The notes under the pieces are model-generated. The model was not told the DNA's origin, searched no databases, and saw nothing but the letters and a program-made list of their open reading frames with translations. Positions 42,654 to 51,576 of a stretch of DNA of 64,000 nt are shown piece after piece. The stretch lies in assembly GCF_000337095.1 (NCBI RefSeq), contig NZ_AOIV01000008.1, forward strand, positions 124,001 to 188,000, given 5' to 3'. Each line of letters opens with the position of its first letter. Positions within the stretch are counted from its first letter, which is position 1. The position numbers and the translations under genes were made by a program. The DNA is from Halogeometricum pallidum JCM 14848 (GTDB lineage: Archaea; Halobacteriota; Halobacteria; Halobacteriales; Haloferacaceae).

Positions 42654-44024
42654 TCAGTTCGATTTCTCGACGCCGCCGTATCCCATCTCGCCGTAGCCCT
42701 GTATTCCGTAGTTGTCGTTGACCACGGGCGTCGGGGTGGGAGTCGGGGTCGGAGTGGGGGTGGGCGTCGGCGTCGCGGTCGGAGTCGGCGTGGGAGTCGG
42801 CGTCACCGCCGGTTGGTTACTCGTGAACTCGATCCAGTTGAGGTTCACGTCCCCGTCGACGACTTCGACCCGCAGGACCTGCCCTTCCCCTTCGGACAGG
42901 ACGACGTCCTCTATCGTCACCGTCTCCCAGGACTGCCAGCTTCCGGTGTTCGGCACCTCGACGACGCCGAGTTCCTCCCGGTCGAGCAGCACGCGGAACC
43001 GCTTGCCGTCGACGGGCGAGGCGACCCGGAGTTTGACGTCGTACGTCGCGGCCGTCACGTCGACGGTGTACTCCAGCCACTCGCCCTCCTGCATCCACCC
43101 AACGTTGTACGTGCCGGAGTCGTCCTGCGTGCTCTCGATGTCCACCAGTTCGTCCGTCCGGTACGCGCCGCCCTTCGCCTCGCTCGTGGTGTCGAAGTAC
43201 GCGACGCCGGCGCCGCCCGCGTCGAAGTGCTCGGCCTCGATCTGGCCCGGAAGCGTCCTGACCTGCCCGCCGAAGGGCGCCTGCCCGTCCGTCGGAGTGG
43301 GTGTCGGGGTCGGCGTTGGCGTCGGAGTGGGGGTCGGCGTCGGTGTCGGCGTTGGCGTCTCCGCCCCGCCCGCCGAGACGGCCAGCGTGTAGTCTCCGCT
43401 GCCGTCCTCGACGTCGATGACCTGCACGTAGTGCGTCCCGGACTCCTCGACGGCGCTCCGGACCGTCACCGGGCCCGAAGTGCCCAGATATCGGAGGTCG
43501 CTCCACTGACCGCCGTTGTCGTAGACGACGACTGCGACCACGCCGGTGTCGGTGGCTCGCTCGAAGTCGACGGCGAGTTCCTGCCCCTGCGTCGCGTCCA
43601 CGGCGTACCAGTCGACCTCCGAGGACGTCAGCCGACCCGACACCGTGGCGCCGAGGTCGACGGCCATCGCCGTCGCCCGACTGTCGTTCGACTCGGACTC
43701 GCTCACGCTGAGGTCGAGCGAGGAGGCCTGCTGGAGGACGGCCGCCCCACCGTAGCCGAACGCCGACACCGGTTGGACGCTGGCGACGCCGCCCGACGCT
43801 CCGGTGCATCCCGCGACAGAGGCCGTCGCCGCGGCGACGCCGACCATCTTCAGATACGAACGCCGGCCGATTTCGACTTGGTCAGACGCTCCCACCTCCG
43901 CGTCGGATTCGGACGCGGATTCGGTTCGCGGTCGCGAACGGGGCCCTCCTGAGACCCAACTCCTGATTGCCCCCCCGAGCCCGCGCCGTTCGATTCGATT
44001 TTCGTCGGAAAGCTTTCTACTCAT
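42654..44024 (-). CDS. Tat lipoprotein with PPC-like and CBM6-type carbohydrate-binding domains
   Basis: 456 residues. Tat-lipoprotein signal: GRRSYLKMVGVAAATASVAG with lipobox Cys right after. PPC-like domain (about 105-220): SESESNDSRATAMAVDLG, SSEVDWYAVDATQGQELAVD, HYVQVIDVEDGSGDYTLAV. A (TP)n linker leads to a CBM6/carbohydrate-binding beta-sandwich (about 255-405): GQIEAEHFDAGGAGVAYFD, VGWMQEGEWLEYTVDV, LRVEVVDGDVNLNWIEFTS. A second (TP)n linker and a short tail GIQGYGEMGYGGVE close the chain. A surface-bound glycan-binding protein is likely. Confidence 0.85.
   Translation of the reverse strand: MSRKLSDENRIERRGLGGAIRSWVSGGPRSRPRTESASESDAEVGASDQVEIGRRSYLKMVGVAAATASVAGCTGASGGVASVQPVSAFGYGGAAVLQQASSLDLSVSESESNDSRATAMAVDLGATVSGRLTSSEVDWYAVDATQGQELAVDFERATDTGVVAVVVYDNGGQWSDLRYLGTSGPVTVRSAVEESGTHYVQVIDVEDGSGDYTLAVSAGGAETPTPTPTPTPTPTPTPTPTPTPTDGQAPFGGQVRTLPGQIEAEHFDAGGAGVAYFDTTSEAKGGAYRTDELVDIESTQDDSGTYNVGWMQEGEWLEYTVDVTAATYDVKLRVASPVDGKRFRVLLDREELGVVEVPNTGSWQSWETVTIEDVVLSEGEGQVLRVEVVDGDVNLNWIEFTSNQPAVTPTPTPTPTATPTPTPTPTPTPTPTPVVNDNYGIQGYGEMGYGGVEKSN
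42727..42804 (-). repeat. (Thr-Pro)n-encoding microsatellite 1
   Basis: About thirteen 6-base units (gtcggg/gtgggc-like on the + strand) encode the C-terminal TP linker of the CBM6 lipoprotein. Confidence 0.75.
43291..43358 (-). repeat. (Thr-Pro)n-encoding microsatellite 2
   Basis: About eleven 6-base units encode the TP linker between the PPC-like and CBM6 domains. Confidence 0.75.
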
Positions 44025-44242
44025 CCTGAGAAGAAATACAGGAATATCTTAATTATCGCTTTTGCATACTTAACAGCGGACGGTAGATAAATCCTATCCA
44101 GATAGCGACATTCAGTTACCAGATAGTGACAAAAAGAGCCGCATGAAGGGGCAGCGGGTGTCGGCGGCCGCGCGGTAGACTGGGTGTTCGACCGCGAGGC
44201 GACGAGTTCGTCGTTCCGCCTCCGACGCTCGAAGCGACGCGG

Positions 44243-45391
44243 TTACGCGTCGCCGGAGGCGAGCAGTTCGTTCGACTCGACCATCTCTTCGAGCGCGTTC
44301 CCGTCGGCGTCCAGCGGGAAAATCACCCGCTCTCGCCGCCGCGCGGACTCCCAGGCGCCGAAGATGAGCTCCGTGGACTGGAGGGCGTTCTCGGCCGAGA
44401 GTTCGGAGGGGCGGTCTTCGACTAGCGTGGTCACGACTTCCTCGATGGCGCGTTCGATGTACGTCGGCGTCCGGAACCGGTCCTCGGAGACGAACGGAAG
44501 CCGCGCGGCGACCTTCCGGGCGGCGACCTGCGGGAGCGAGTCGGTCGGTCCGTGGGTGCCGTCCCGGCCGGTGTCGACCGTCTTCCATCCGCTCGTCGAA
44601 CCGCTCCGGTACCGAAGCGGCGGCCCGTCCTCGGTGCAGATGTCGATGAGGCCGTCGTCGCCGACCAGGCACATCTGCGCGGGGACGACGCCGTAGTCGC
44701 CGGTCGAGGCGATGCCGACGACGCCGTTCTCGTGCCCCCACTGGGCTATCGCGTTGTTCTCGTTGTGCGCGCCGAACTGGACGTTCTCCTCGCCGTAGTC
44801 GACGCCGCAGAGAACCCACTCGGGCGGGGACTGGTCCGTGTAGTAGCCGCAGAGGTCGAACAGGTGAGTTCCGAAGTCGTAGAGGTTCGGTCCGCCTATC
44901 TCGACCCGTTCGAGCGAACCGATAGCGCCGTCGTCGAGCAGCCGCTTGGCCTCCCGGAACGGGCGACCGAACCGCCGTTGGTGGTTGAACGTGAGTCGGA
45001 CGCCCGCCTCCTCGCAGGCCGCGACCATCCGCTTCGCGTCGTCCCACGTCTTCGCCATCGGCTTCTCGCAGTGAATCGCTTCCACCGAGTCGCTCTCGGC
45101 GCACTGGAGGACCACGTCGGCGTGGACCGACGGCGGCACCGTGACGCTCACGACGTCCGGTCGCACCTCCTTGAGCATCTGCCCAACGTCCTCGTAGACG
45201 GCGTTCTCGCCGAGATCCCACGCCTCCGCGAACGCTTCCGCGTTCGGCCGGACGATGTCCACGCAGGCGGCGAGTCGACAGTCGTCGAGTCGGTCGTAGG
45301 CGGATGCGTGTCGATACCCCATCGCGAAGCCGTCGGTGTCCGGGTCGTCGGGGTCCGGACCGGTGCCGACGATTGCCACGTCGTACGTCAT
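44243..45391 (-). CDS. Gfo/Idh/MocA-family oxidoreductase
   Basis: 382 residues. N-terminal Rossmann fold DVAIVGTGPDPDDPDTDG with an acidic insertion after the GxGxxxP-type turn, then RPDVVSVTVPPSVHADVVLQ and the family hallmark IHCEKPMAKTWDDA (EKP). C-terminal alpha/beta domain begins after RLTFNHQRRFGRPF; H-x-x-R in this stretch lies near the active site. It probably oxidises or reduces a sugar or sugar nucleotide used in the glycan. The FG-GAP gene upstream is on the same strand. Confidence 0.88.
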   Translation of the reverse strand: MTYDVAIVGTGPDPDDPDTDGFAMGYRHASAYDRLDDCRLAACVDIVRPNAEAFAEAWDLGENAVYEDVGQMLKEVRPDVVSVTVPPSVHADVVLQCAESDSVEAIHCEKPMAKTWDDAKRMVAACEEAGVRLTFNHQRRFGRPFREAKRLLDDGAIGSLERVEIGGPNLYDFGTHLFDLCGYYTDQSPPEWVLCGVDYGEENVQFGAHNENNAIAQWGHENGVVGIASTGDYGVVPAQMCLVGDDGLIDICTEDGPPLRYRSGSTSGWKTVDTGRDGTHGPTDSLPQVAARKVAARLPFVSEDRFRTPTYIERAIEEVVTTLVEDRPSELSAENALQSTELIFGAWESARRRERVIFPLDADGNALEEMVESNELLASGDA

Positions 45392-45528
45392 GTCACGGAC
45401 GTGGCGTCCTCGACATATCAGTAGTAGCGATATAACCGCCTCCGTTTCGAAGGACGGCGACCCCTACTCGGCGGTTTCGGAGAATCAGTCTCGGTCGGTC
45501 GGGCCGGGTTCGGTTCCGCGGCGCGCGA

Positions 45529-46746
45529 TCAGGACTCGTTGTACCAGATGTCGACGTGCGCGTCCGGTTCGTAGGACTTCCCCACGATGTCGAGTCGTCC
45601 GTCGCCCGTCATATCGACGGCCTTCGCCTCGTGCGTCTCGACGCCGGTGGCGATGACGTGCTCCTCGAACGTCCCGTCGCCGAGGTTCTCGAAGATGAGG
45701 TGCTGAGGGTCGTCGTTCACGCCGAGACCCATCTCGGAGACGTAGATGTCGGGCAGTCCGTTCCCGGTGAAGTCCTCTATCTGGAGGGAGTGGGGGCAGT
45801 ACATGTCGTCTCTGAGGGTGTGCTGCTCCCAGTTCGGCGGATCGAACCACGCGACGCGACCGGGGTGGTTGCCGAGGAGTGGCGAGTCGCCCTCCGTGAA
45901 CACGACCTCCAGTTCGCCGTCGCCGTCGAGGTCAGCGACGGCCACGCGGGTCCAGTCCCACCCGGAGACGACGGTCTCGCGTTCCCAGTCGTCCCCTTCC
46001 TGCCGGTAGACGTGCGTGCCGGCGATGAGTTCGTTCTGCCCGTCGCCGTCTAGGTCGACGATACAGAGGCCTTCGAGGTTGACTCCCGACTCGATGACGT
46101 GCTTGGTCTCCTCGGGCCACGGCGTCCGCCGCGGGTCGTCGGGAACGTCGTAGTAGAACAGCGTCTCGCTCTCCTGGGAGACGCCGACCAGTTCCGGTTC
46201 GCCGTCGTTGTCGACGTCGCCGAACGCGAGGTCGTGGTACTTCTCGAAGTCGCTCCGGAGGAGGTGTTTCGTCCACGTCTCCCGCGGGTTCGCGGGCCGT
46301 TCGAACCAGTAGATGTCCCCGAAGCCGAGACCCTGCCCGACGACGACGTCCTCCGACCCGTCGCCGTCGAAGTCGACCAGCGTGCTCCCCAGCAGTCGGA
46401 GTTCGCTCTCGTCGGTCATCTCGTGGCGCTCCCACCCCGAGTTCTCGTACCAGAACAGGTCCGTCTCGAACCGCTTGAAGAAGTAGCCCGGGATGGACGA
46501 GCGCTCGACCGTTAGCCCCGGAACGAACGTGTCGACGTCCGTCGAGCCCATGCCGCCGACGATGAGGTCGGGCCGGCCGTCCCCCGTCAGATCCGTCGGG
46601 TGGCAGATGAACAGGCGACCGCTCGGCGGGTTCGCGTCGATGATCTCGTGTCGGAACCGGAACTCCGTGTCGCTCGTCCCCGGTTCGGCGAGTTCGCCCG
46701 TCGACGCCCCGCGACCGTCTGCGGTCCGGGAAGCCTCGTCGCTCAT
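45529..46746 (-). CDS. FG-GAP/VCBS repeat beta-propeller protein
   Basis: 405 residues from ATG 46746 (MSDEASRTADGRGASTG); longer upstream frames have no homology. Seven calcium-loop repeats are readable: DLTGDGRPDLIVG, DFDGDGSEDVVVG, DVDNDGEPELVGV, DLDGDGQNELIAG, DLDGDGELEVVFT, DFTGNGLPDIYVS and DMTGDGRLDIVG, consistent with a seven-bladed propeller. No Sec or Tat signal is visible, although the fold is usually extracellular. Binding to glycans or proteins is the likely role. Possibly one transcript with the oxidoreductase downstream (137-base gap). Confidence 0.85.
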   Translation of the reverse strand: MSDEASRTADGRGASTGELAEPGTSDTEFRFRHEIIDANPPSGRLFICHPTDLTGDGRPDLIVGGMGSTDVDTFVPGLTVERSSIPGYFFKRFETDLFWYENSGWERHEMTDESELRLLGSTLVDFDGDGSEDVVVGQGLGFGDIYWFERPANPRETWTKHLLRSDFEKYHDLAFGDVDNDGEPELVGVSQESETLFYYDVPDDPRRTPWPEETKHVIESGVNLEGLCIVDLDGDGQNELIAGTHVYRQEGDDWERETVVSGWDWTRVAVADLDGDGELEVVFTEGDSPLLGNHPGRVAWFDPPNWEQHTLRDDMYCPHSLQIEDFTGNGLPDIYVSEMGLGVNDDPQHLIFENLGDGTFEEHVIATGVETHEAKAVDMTGDGRLDIVGKSYEPDAHVDIWYNES

Positions 46747-47246
46747 CTCCCCGCCTCCGTCCGGTCCGTCGGGTCGTTCTCTGTCTGTCGGGTCGACGCG
46801 GCCGCACGGGTTCGGTCCATTGGTCGCTAGTCGTCCAATTGGTGCTTTGTTATCCGCCGCGGAACGCGCGCGAAACCGCGGCTTCAACCCTACCCTTTCC
46901 CTGCAGCCCGTCGTTCGAGCGCTCGCCGTCGCCCGATATCGAGTCTGTACCATCGACATCTGTTTGAGGGTGTTCGCTCGACTCGGGCGAACGCGACCGA
47001 GAGTGAGCCTCCCAAGTCCCGAGGAGACCCTTCCGGCCGAACGTCTCTCCGGAAGGGGGGCTCTCCTCATCGTCCACTCTGAATCTCTCCCCAGAACCGA
47101 GGTGGCGAACGGGGTCAAATCGGCGGTTAATGGACTATTAACGGGGTTGGAACGGTCGGGTCGTCGTCGAAGCCACCCTGTGGCCCCGTCACTTCCGCTC
47201 GGACAGATGTCGAGTCTCACCGCCAAAAAAGCCGATTCCCGGCGGG
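46747..47246. other. 500-base gene-free stretch
   Basis: No gene seen. A short palindrome GTTAAT-GGACT-ATTAAC is at 47126-47142. The left part would hold the FG-GAP promoter; the right part lies downstream of the winged-helix gene. Confidence 0.4.
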
Positions 47247-47531
47247 TTACACGAGGTCCTTCGCGTCGAGCGTCTCCCACACCGACCGCCCCTCGTCCGT
47301 GATACCGTAGACGCGACCCTTCTTTCGCTCCTCGGACACCAGCAGCGTCACGTGCGACTGCTCGCGGAGTTGCTGTAGCGCCCGCGAGACGTGCGTGATG
47401 GAACTCCCCGAGTCCGACGCAATGAGCGACGGCGTCGCCGGTCCCTCGATGAGTCGCTTGAGAACGAGCACTCTATACCGAGAGCTGATGACGTAGCCGA
47501 CGTCGTCCCACCTGCTCTTGCCGATGCTCAT
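47247..47531 (-). CDS. winged-helix transcriptional regulator
   Basis: 94 residues from ATG 47531 (MSIGKSRWDDVGYVISSRYR); an in-frame ATG at 47639 adds 36 residues without homology. The helix-turn-helix is ATPSLIASDSGSSITHVSRA with recognition helix ITHVSRALQQL, then a wing SEERKKGRVYGITDEGRSVW. Small ArsR/PadR-like regulators of this type are common in haloarchaea. The palindrome at 47721-47742 lies in its upstream region and may be its operator. Confidence 0.75.
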   Translation of the reverse strand: MSIGKSRWDDVGYVISSRYRVLVLKRLIEGPATPSLIASDSGSSITHVSRALQQLREQSHVTLLVSEERKKGRVYGITDEGRSVWETLDAKDLV

Positions 47532-47882
47532 CGGGTCGTCCTCCCCCCGATAGCAAGCGCGTTCGCTCCCTCGTCTCTCTCCGATTCGCACTGTCCCACG
47601 GTGCGACCCGAAAACAGGTTGTTCGCCCCCCGGCGACACCCGACTGCTCCCCCTATTCTATTCTCCGCGGTTTCTGGCATTACTCTACGTTTAGTGTACC
47701 CTTAAATAAGATTTTCGGAGACATTCAAAAAATATTGAATGTTCTGTATTTGTGAGATTAATTTCTTTATATATTTAACTATCAGATACCTTTTGGTCCT
47801 TTCGCCCGGGCGGATGAGTTGGCATCGGGACCGTCCGGTCGGCGGGTTGGGGGAGAAGAAACGAAGACGAGGCCGGCGCCGC
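47532..47882. other. AT-rich gene-free stretch upstream of the winged-helix gene
   Basis: The part 47690-47810 is the most AT-rich segment of the right half (ttctttatatatttaact). It contains the palindrome at 47721-47742. No gene seen. Confidence 0.4.
47721..47742. promoter_or_regulatory. 8-bp palindrome, possible operator
   Basis: ACATTCAA (47721-47728), six A/T bases, then TTGAATGT (47735-47742): a perfect inverted repeat in AT-rich DNA, between the nitroreductase end and the winged-helix gene start. Centre-to-centre spacing of 14 bases suits a dimeric winged-helix protein. Confidence 0.45.
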
Positions 47883-48575
47883 TCAGTCGTCGGACGAGGC
47901 GGGCGTCTCAGCGGCCGCGGGGGATTCGGTCGACGCGGCGGGGTCGAACTCGTCGAAATGGACGATTTCGTCCACCGAGCGGCGGTACTTGCGCTCTCGG
48001 TCCACGTCGGCCGCCTCGTCGGCGGGGTAGCCCATCGTGACGAGCATCACGGGTTCGTACTGACTCCCGTCGATGTCGAACGCCTCGACGACGGCTTCGG
48101 GGTCGAACCCGCCTATCGGACAGGTGGCGACGCCCTGATCCCAGGCGGCGTTCATCAGTTCCGTGGCGGCGATGGTCGTCGAACGGACGGTCCAGACACG
48201 CCGCTCCTCCGCCGGCAGTTCCGACATCGCCGCGACGTTCTCCATGACGGCGTCGCGGGCGTCGTTGTTCGGCAGGTATCCCTTCGCCACCCAGTCGTCG
48301 AAGACGGCCTCGGCGTGCGCCGCGGGGTCTTTGTTCCCGAGGACGACGACGGCGACGGGGGCGTCGGTGACGTGTTCCTGCCCGTTGGCGGCCTCCCGAA
48401 GCGCCGCCCGGTTCTCGCCCTCGGTGAGCACGAGGAACTCCCAGGGCTGAAGGTTGTAGCTCGACGGAGCGTACCGGACGCGTTCGAATATCGATTCGAC
48501 GACTTCGGCGGGCAGGTCCTCGTCGGCGTACTGGTGGACGGACCGTCGGGACGTGACGACTTCTGAGTACTCCAT
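47883..48575 (-). CDS. nitroreductase-family flavoprotein
   Basis: 230 residues. FMN-binding N-terminus TSRRSVHQYADEDLPAEVV and YAPSSYNLQPWEFLVLTE; CPIGGFDPEAVVEAFDI near the C-terminal half is the second family block. The last 30 residues are an acidic Ala/Ser-rich tail. Uses NAD(P)H to reduce nitro compounds, quinones or flavin substrates; the physiological substrate is unknown. Confidence 0.9.
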   Translation of the reverse strand: MEYSEVVTSRRSVHQYADEDLPAEVVESIFERVRYAPSSYNLQPWEFLVLTEGENRAALREAANGQEHVTDAPVAVVVLGNKDPAAHAEAVFDDWVAKGYLPNNDARDAVMENVAAMSELPAEERRVWTVRSTTIAATELMNAAWDQGVATCPIGGFDPEAVVEAFDIDGSQYEPVMLVTMGYPADEAADVDRERKYRRSVDEIVHFDEFDPAASTESPAAAETPASSDD

Positions 48576-48677
48576 ACCGAGTACTCGCTTCGCGGGAGGA
48601 AAAGAGCGGGCGACACCGGCGGAGCCCTCCGGGACCGACCCCGTGCTCGCACCCCTCGTGGACGGGACGTAACCCGG

Positions 48678-49133
48678 TTACGCCGATGACACTCCGTCGC
48701 CGGCGTCCATCTCCTTGCGAGCGATGGTCACGGGTACGGGCGAGCGCCGAACGACCGCCTCGGCGACGCTCCCGAGGACGATGCGCGGGATTCCCTCGCG
48801 GCCGTGGCTCCCGAGGACGACGTGGTCCACCTCGCCCTCGCTCGCGACGTCGATGATGGTCGCCGCGGGGCGACCGACTTCGGTTCGCGTCTCCACCGTC
48901 GCGTCGGGCGGGAGAATCTCGCGCGCGTCGGCGAACAGTTCCTTCGCCCGTTCACGGGAGGCGTCGTACCACTCTTCGGACCCCATCGGGACCGCACTGG
49001 CGCGCGACCCGTTCACCGGGTCGATGACGTGGAGGAGGGGGATGCGGGCGTCCCCCCACTCGGAGGCGGCGAACCGGAGCGCTTCGACGGACTGGGGCGA
49101 GCCGTCGACGGGGAGAAGCACATGTCGAACCAT
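48678..49133 (-). CDS. universal stress protein (UspA family)
   Basis: 151 residues. HVLLPVDGSPQSVEALRFA at the N-terminus and GSHGREGIPRIVLGSVAEAVV at the C-terminus; the G-2x-G-9x-G(S/T) pattern is complete except for small deviations, so it probably binds ATP. Single gene. Confidence 0.92.
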   Translation of the reverse strand: MVRHVLLPVDGSPQSVEALRFAASEWGDARIPLLHVIDPVNGSRASAVPMGSEEWYDASRERAKELFADAREILPPDATVETRTEVGRPAATIIDVASEGEVDHVVLGSHGREGIPRIVLGSVAEAVVRRSPVPVTIARKEMDAGDGVSSA

Positions 49134-49181
49134 ACGTCTAGTATGTTGTCAATTACCAAAAATACTGGCACTGAGTTCGGT

Positions 49182-51098
49182 TCACTCGCCGTGTCTCGTC
49201 ACGCACGTCGAGAGGCCGACGAGTTCGACGGGTTCGGAGTTGTCGGGCGAGTAGACCACCATCTGTCCCTTCTCCATGTACGGCACCTTGTCTTCGAGGT
49301 TCGGCGGGATGTTGACGCTCTTGATGGCGTCCTCGTCGCCGAGGTTGAGGACGAGTTTCGTGTTCACCTGTTTGAACACCGGTTCGGCCACGTCCTGCGG
49401 GTCCTGCGTGATGAGAAAGAGGCCGAGTCGCTCCTTTCGACCCTGCTTGGCCGCCTCGGTGAACTTCGAGACGACCTTTCGAGCCTGCACGTTGTCGGCG
49501 TCCGCGAGGAAGTTGTGCGCCTCGTCCATCCCGAGAACGAGGGGCGTCTCCTTGATGCGGTCCGACCGCGGGGCGTTCGACAGTTTGTCGTCGATGAGCA
49601 TGCTCGACACCGCGAGGACGAACATCTCCTTGGCGCGACTCGTCGAGAGGTGGTACGTCGGAATCACGGTCAGACCGCCCGGGCGGACGAGTTGGTGGTC
49701 CAACTCCGTGATGGGGCGGGCCGACTGGTCGAACACGCCGTCCGGGACGCCGCGGACGCGACGCTTCACGGCGTCGTACGTCGCCTCGTGGACCCGCCCG
49801 GACTCGTGCAGTTCCTCTTTCAGTGCCGGGTCGTCGAGGAACGTCAGGAACTGTTCGTACGTCCCCTCGTTGCCGTACTCCCGGAAGAAGCGGCGCAGGA
49901 GCTCTTTCAGCGCCGGGAACTGGTTCTCGTTGAGGCTGCTGCCCGCGACCAGCCACGGTCGGTCGCGCGCCATCGAGAACGGGACGGTGAACTCCAGGCG
50001 TTCAGCGCGGTGGTTGTCCCCGCCGTACGGTACGCCGTCCTCCTTCGGAACGAGACAGAGCGTGTCGTCGTGACCGCCGTGTGCGACGCCCTCTCGTTCG
50101 TACCGCCGAGCGACCGAACCGGTCATCTCGGGGTTGTCGTCGTGCATCTGCGCGTACTCGTCCTGGGGGTCGAACTGCACGACGGCCATCCGAGCGTCGC
50201 GCCCGTCGTCCATCTCGTAGGTCCGGTCCGAATCGAGGAGTTGTCGCAGGAGATTCTTCGAGGCGTGCGTCTTCCCGGACCCGGTGCCCCCGGCGACGAG
50301 CGTGTGCCGGAAGACGAGGGGGTCGCCGTCGGCGTAGTCGTCCTTCAGGCGGTAGTCGATGGTCGGCGGTTGCGCCGCCGTCCGCACCTTCTCGCCGCCG
50401 ACCGAGAGGTGCCCGAGGAAAACCCCCTCCGCGGGAATCTTCAGCCCGGTCTTTATCTGCTCGGGGTCGGTCGCCTCGGCGACGACGGCGCCCGGTTTCG
50501 GCACGCGGTCGACCATTCGGCGCTTGAGTTCGCCGTCGTCGCCGGACTCCGTCCGGCCTTCCGAGGCGTCTCGCGTCTCGTTCTGCTCGAAAAGGACCGC
50601 CACGGGGTCCAGCGACGCCACGAACTTGTAATCGCGCTCTTCGAACTCCTGTCGGCGCATCGCGCGCCGGGCGTGAATCTCCGTCGCGTCGTCGGTCCGG
50701 AACTCCTGTGCGTACTCCAGAGCGGTGATGCGGCAGAACAGCAGTTCGTCATCGGGGTAGGGGACCAAGAGATACTTACCGAGGCGCACGTCGTCGCGGT
50801 TGCCCGTCGTAACGAACGCGCGGAGGGCGGTGTCGTCGCCGTCCTCGGCGACGCGGAGTCCCTGGGAGACGGAGACGGCGCCGATGCCGCGGTCCTCTCC
50901 TTCAGGCGCCACGTCGAACCGCTCGAAGGCGACCGCTTCGTCCGCCGCGTCGGACTCGGCGGCTGCGTCCGCGGCGGCCGCGCCGTCGGACGCTTCGCCG
51001 CGTTCTCCCCTCTCGGCGCCGGACGCGTCGGCCGTCTGTGACGACGAGTCTCGGTCGGACCCGGACTCGAAGTCGGTGAAATCACCGAGGTCGGACAT
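49182..51098 (-). CDS. herA: HerA-like DNA helicase/translocase ATPase
   Basis: 638 residues. An acidic N-terminal extension (1-55) precedes the HAS-barrel (about 58-135: GIGAVSVSQGLRVAEDGDDT). Walker A GGTGSGKT (270-277) and Walker B LVLGMDEAHNFL, then LGLFLITQDPQDVAEPVF (sensor) and NTKLVLNLGDEDAIKSV. HerA hexamers work with the NurA nuclease to resect DNA ends for Mre11-Rad50 repair (known for archaea). The nurA gene is 0.5 kb away on the same strand, with a small divergent gene between them. Confidence 0.9.
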   Translation of the reverse strand: MSDLGDFTDFESGSDRDSSSQTADASGAERGERGEASDGAAAADAAAESDAADEAVAFERFDVAPEGEDRGIGAVSVSQGLRVAEDGDDTALRAFVTTGNRDDVRLGKYLLVPYPDDELLFCRITALEYAQEFRTDDATEIHARRAMRRQEFEERDYKFVASLDPVAVLFEQNETRDASEGRTESGDDGELKRRMVDRVPKPGAVVAEATDPEQIKTGLKIPAEGVFLGHLSVGGEKVRTAAQPPTIDYRLKDDYADGDPLVFRHTLVAGGTGSGKTHASKNLLRQLLDSDRTYEMDDGRDARMAVVQFDPQDEYAQMHDDNPEMTGSVARRYEREGVAHGGHDDTLCLVPKEDGVPYGGDNHRAERLEFTVPFSMARDRPWLVAGSSLNENQFPALKELLRRFFREYGNEGTYEQFLTFLDDPALKEELHESGRVHEATYDAVKRRVRGVPDGVFDQSARPITELDHQLVRPGGLTVIPTYHLSTSRAKEMFVLAVSSMLIDDKLSNAPRSDRIKETPLVLGMDEAHNFLADADNVQARKVVSKFTEAAKQGRKERLGLFLITQDPQDVAEPVFKQVNTKLVLNLGDEDAIKSVNIPPNLEDKVPYMEKGQMVVYSPDNSEPVELVGLSTCVTRHGE

Positions 51099-51188
51099 GT
51101 TCTCCGAAACGGTAGGCTGTCGTTAAAAAGACCCATGGCTTCGAAGTTCCCGCGCGTCTTTTTACGCCCGAGGCCGTATCGCAAGGAT

Positions 51189-51530
51189 ATGCTTCTAGTT
51201 CGCGGTCACGGCGGCGGCACGACCCTCACGGGTACGATATTCGAACGCGGCGAGGAGGCGCCGTCGTACAAGGGGGCACCCGACGAGGACGCGCCGTACG
51301 TCTGGGTCTGCGACGAGTTCTACGAGGTGGAGAGCGGCGGGTCGGAGACGACGATAGACGGACGAACTATCAACGTCGCGTTCGATTCGCCGATGCCCCG
51401 CGGGTTCGACACGCGGGACCAGGCCCTCGCGGCGGCCAAAGAGCACGTCAGGACGCAGTTCGCCCGCGTCGGGGTCGGCGCCGACGACGTGCGCATCGAA
51501 GTCATCAAGAGCGAACCCGGCGCGGTCTGA
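51189..51530 (+). CDS. conserved haloarchaeal protein (DUF7113-like)
   Basis: 113 residues from ATG 51189 (MLLVRGHGGGTTLTGTIFER). A TATA-like tttttacg lies about 27 bases before it. The middle VWVCDEFYEVESGGSET and the C-terminal QALAAAKEHVRTQFARVGV are conserved-looking. I recall it as DUF7113, without certainty. It sits between herA and nurA on the opposite strand; a link to DNA repair is only suggested by position. Confidence 0.6.
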   Translation: MLLVRGHGGGTTLTGTIFERGEEAPSYKGAPDEDAPYVWVCDEFYEVESGGSETTIDGRTINVAFDSPMPRGFDTRDQALAAAKEHVRTQFARVGVGADDVRIEVIKSEPGAV

Positions 51531-51576
51531 CCCGCTCTGTGACTCGCCCGGACCGCTCTCTGCTCCCCGCTCCGTC

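Noticed and set aside
42727-43358. Regular short repeats that might suggest a CRISPR array
   Set aside because: The units are 6 bases long, without spacers, and encode in-frame Thr-Pro linkers.
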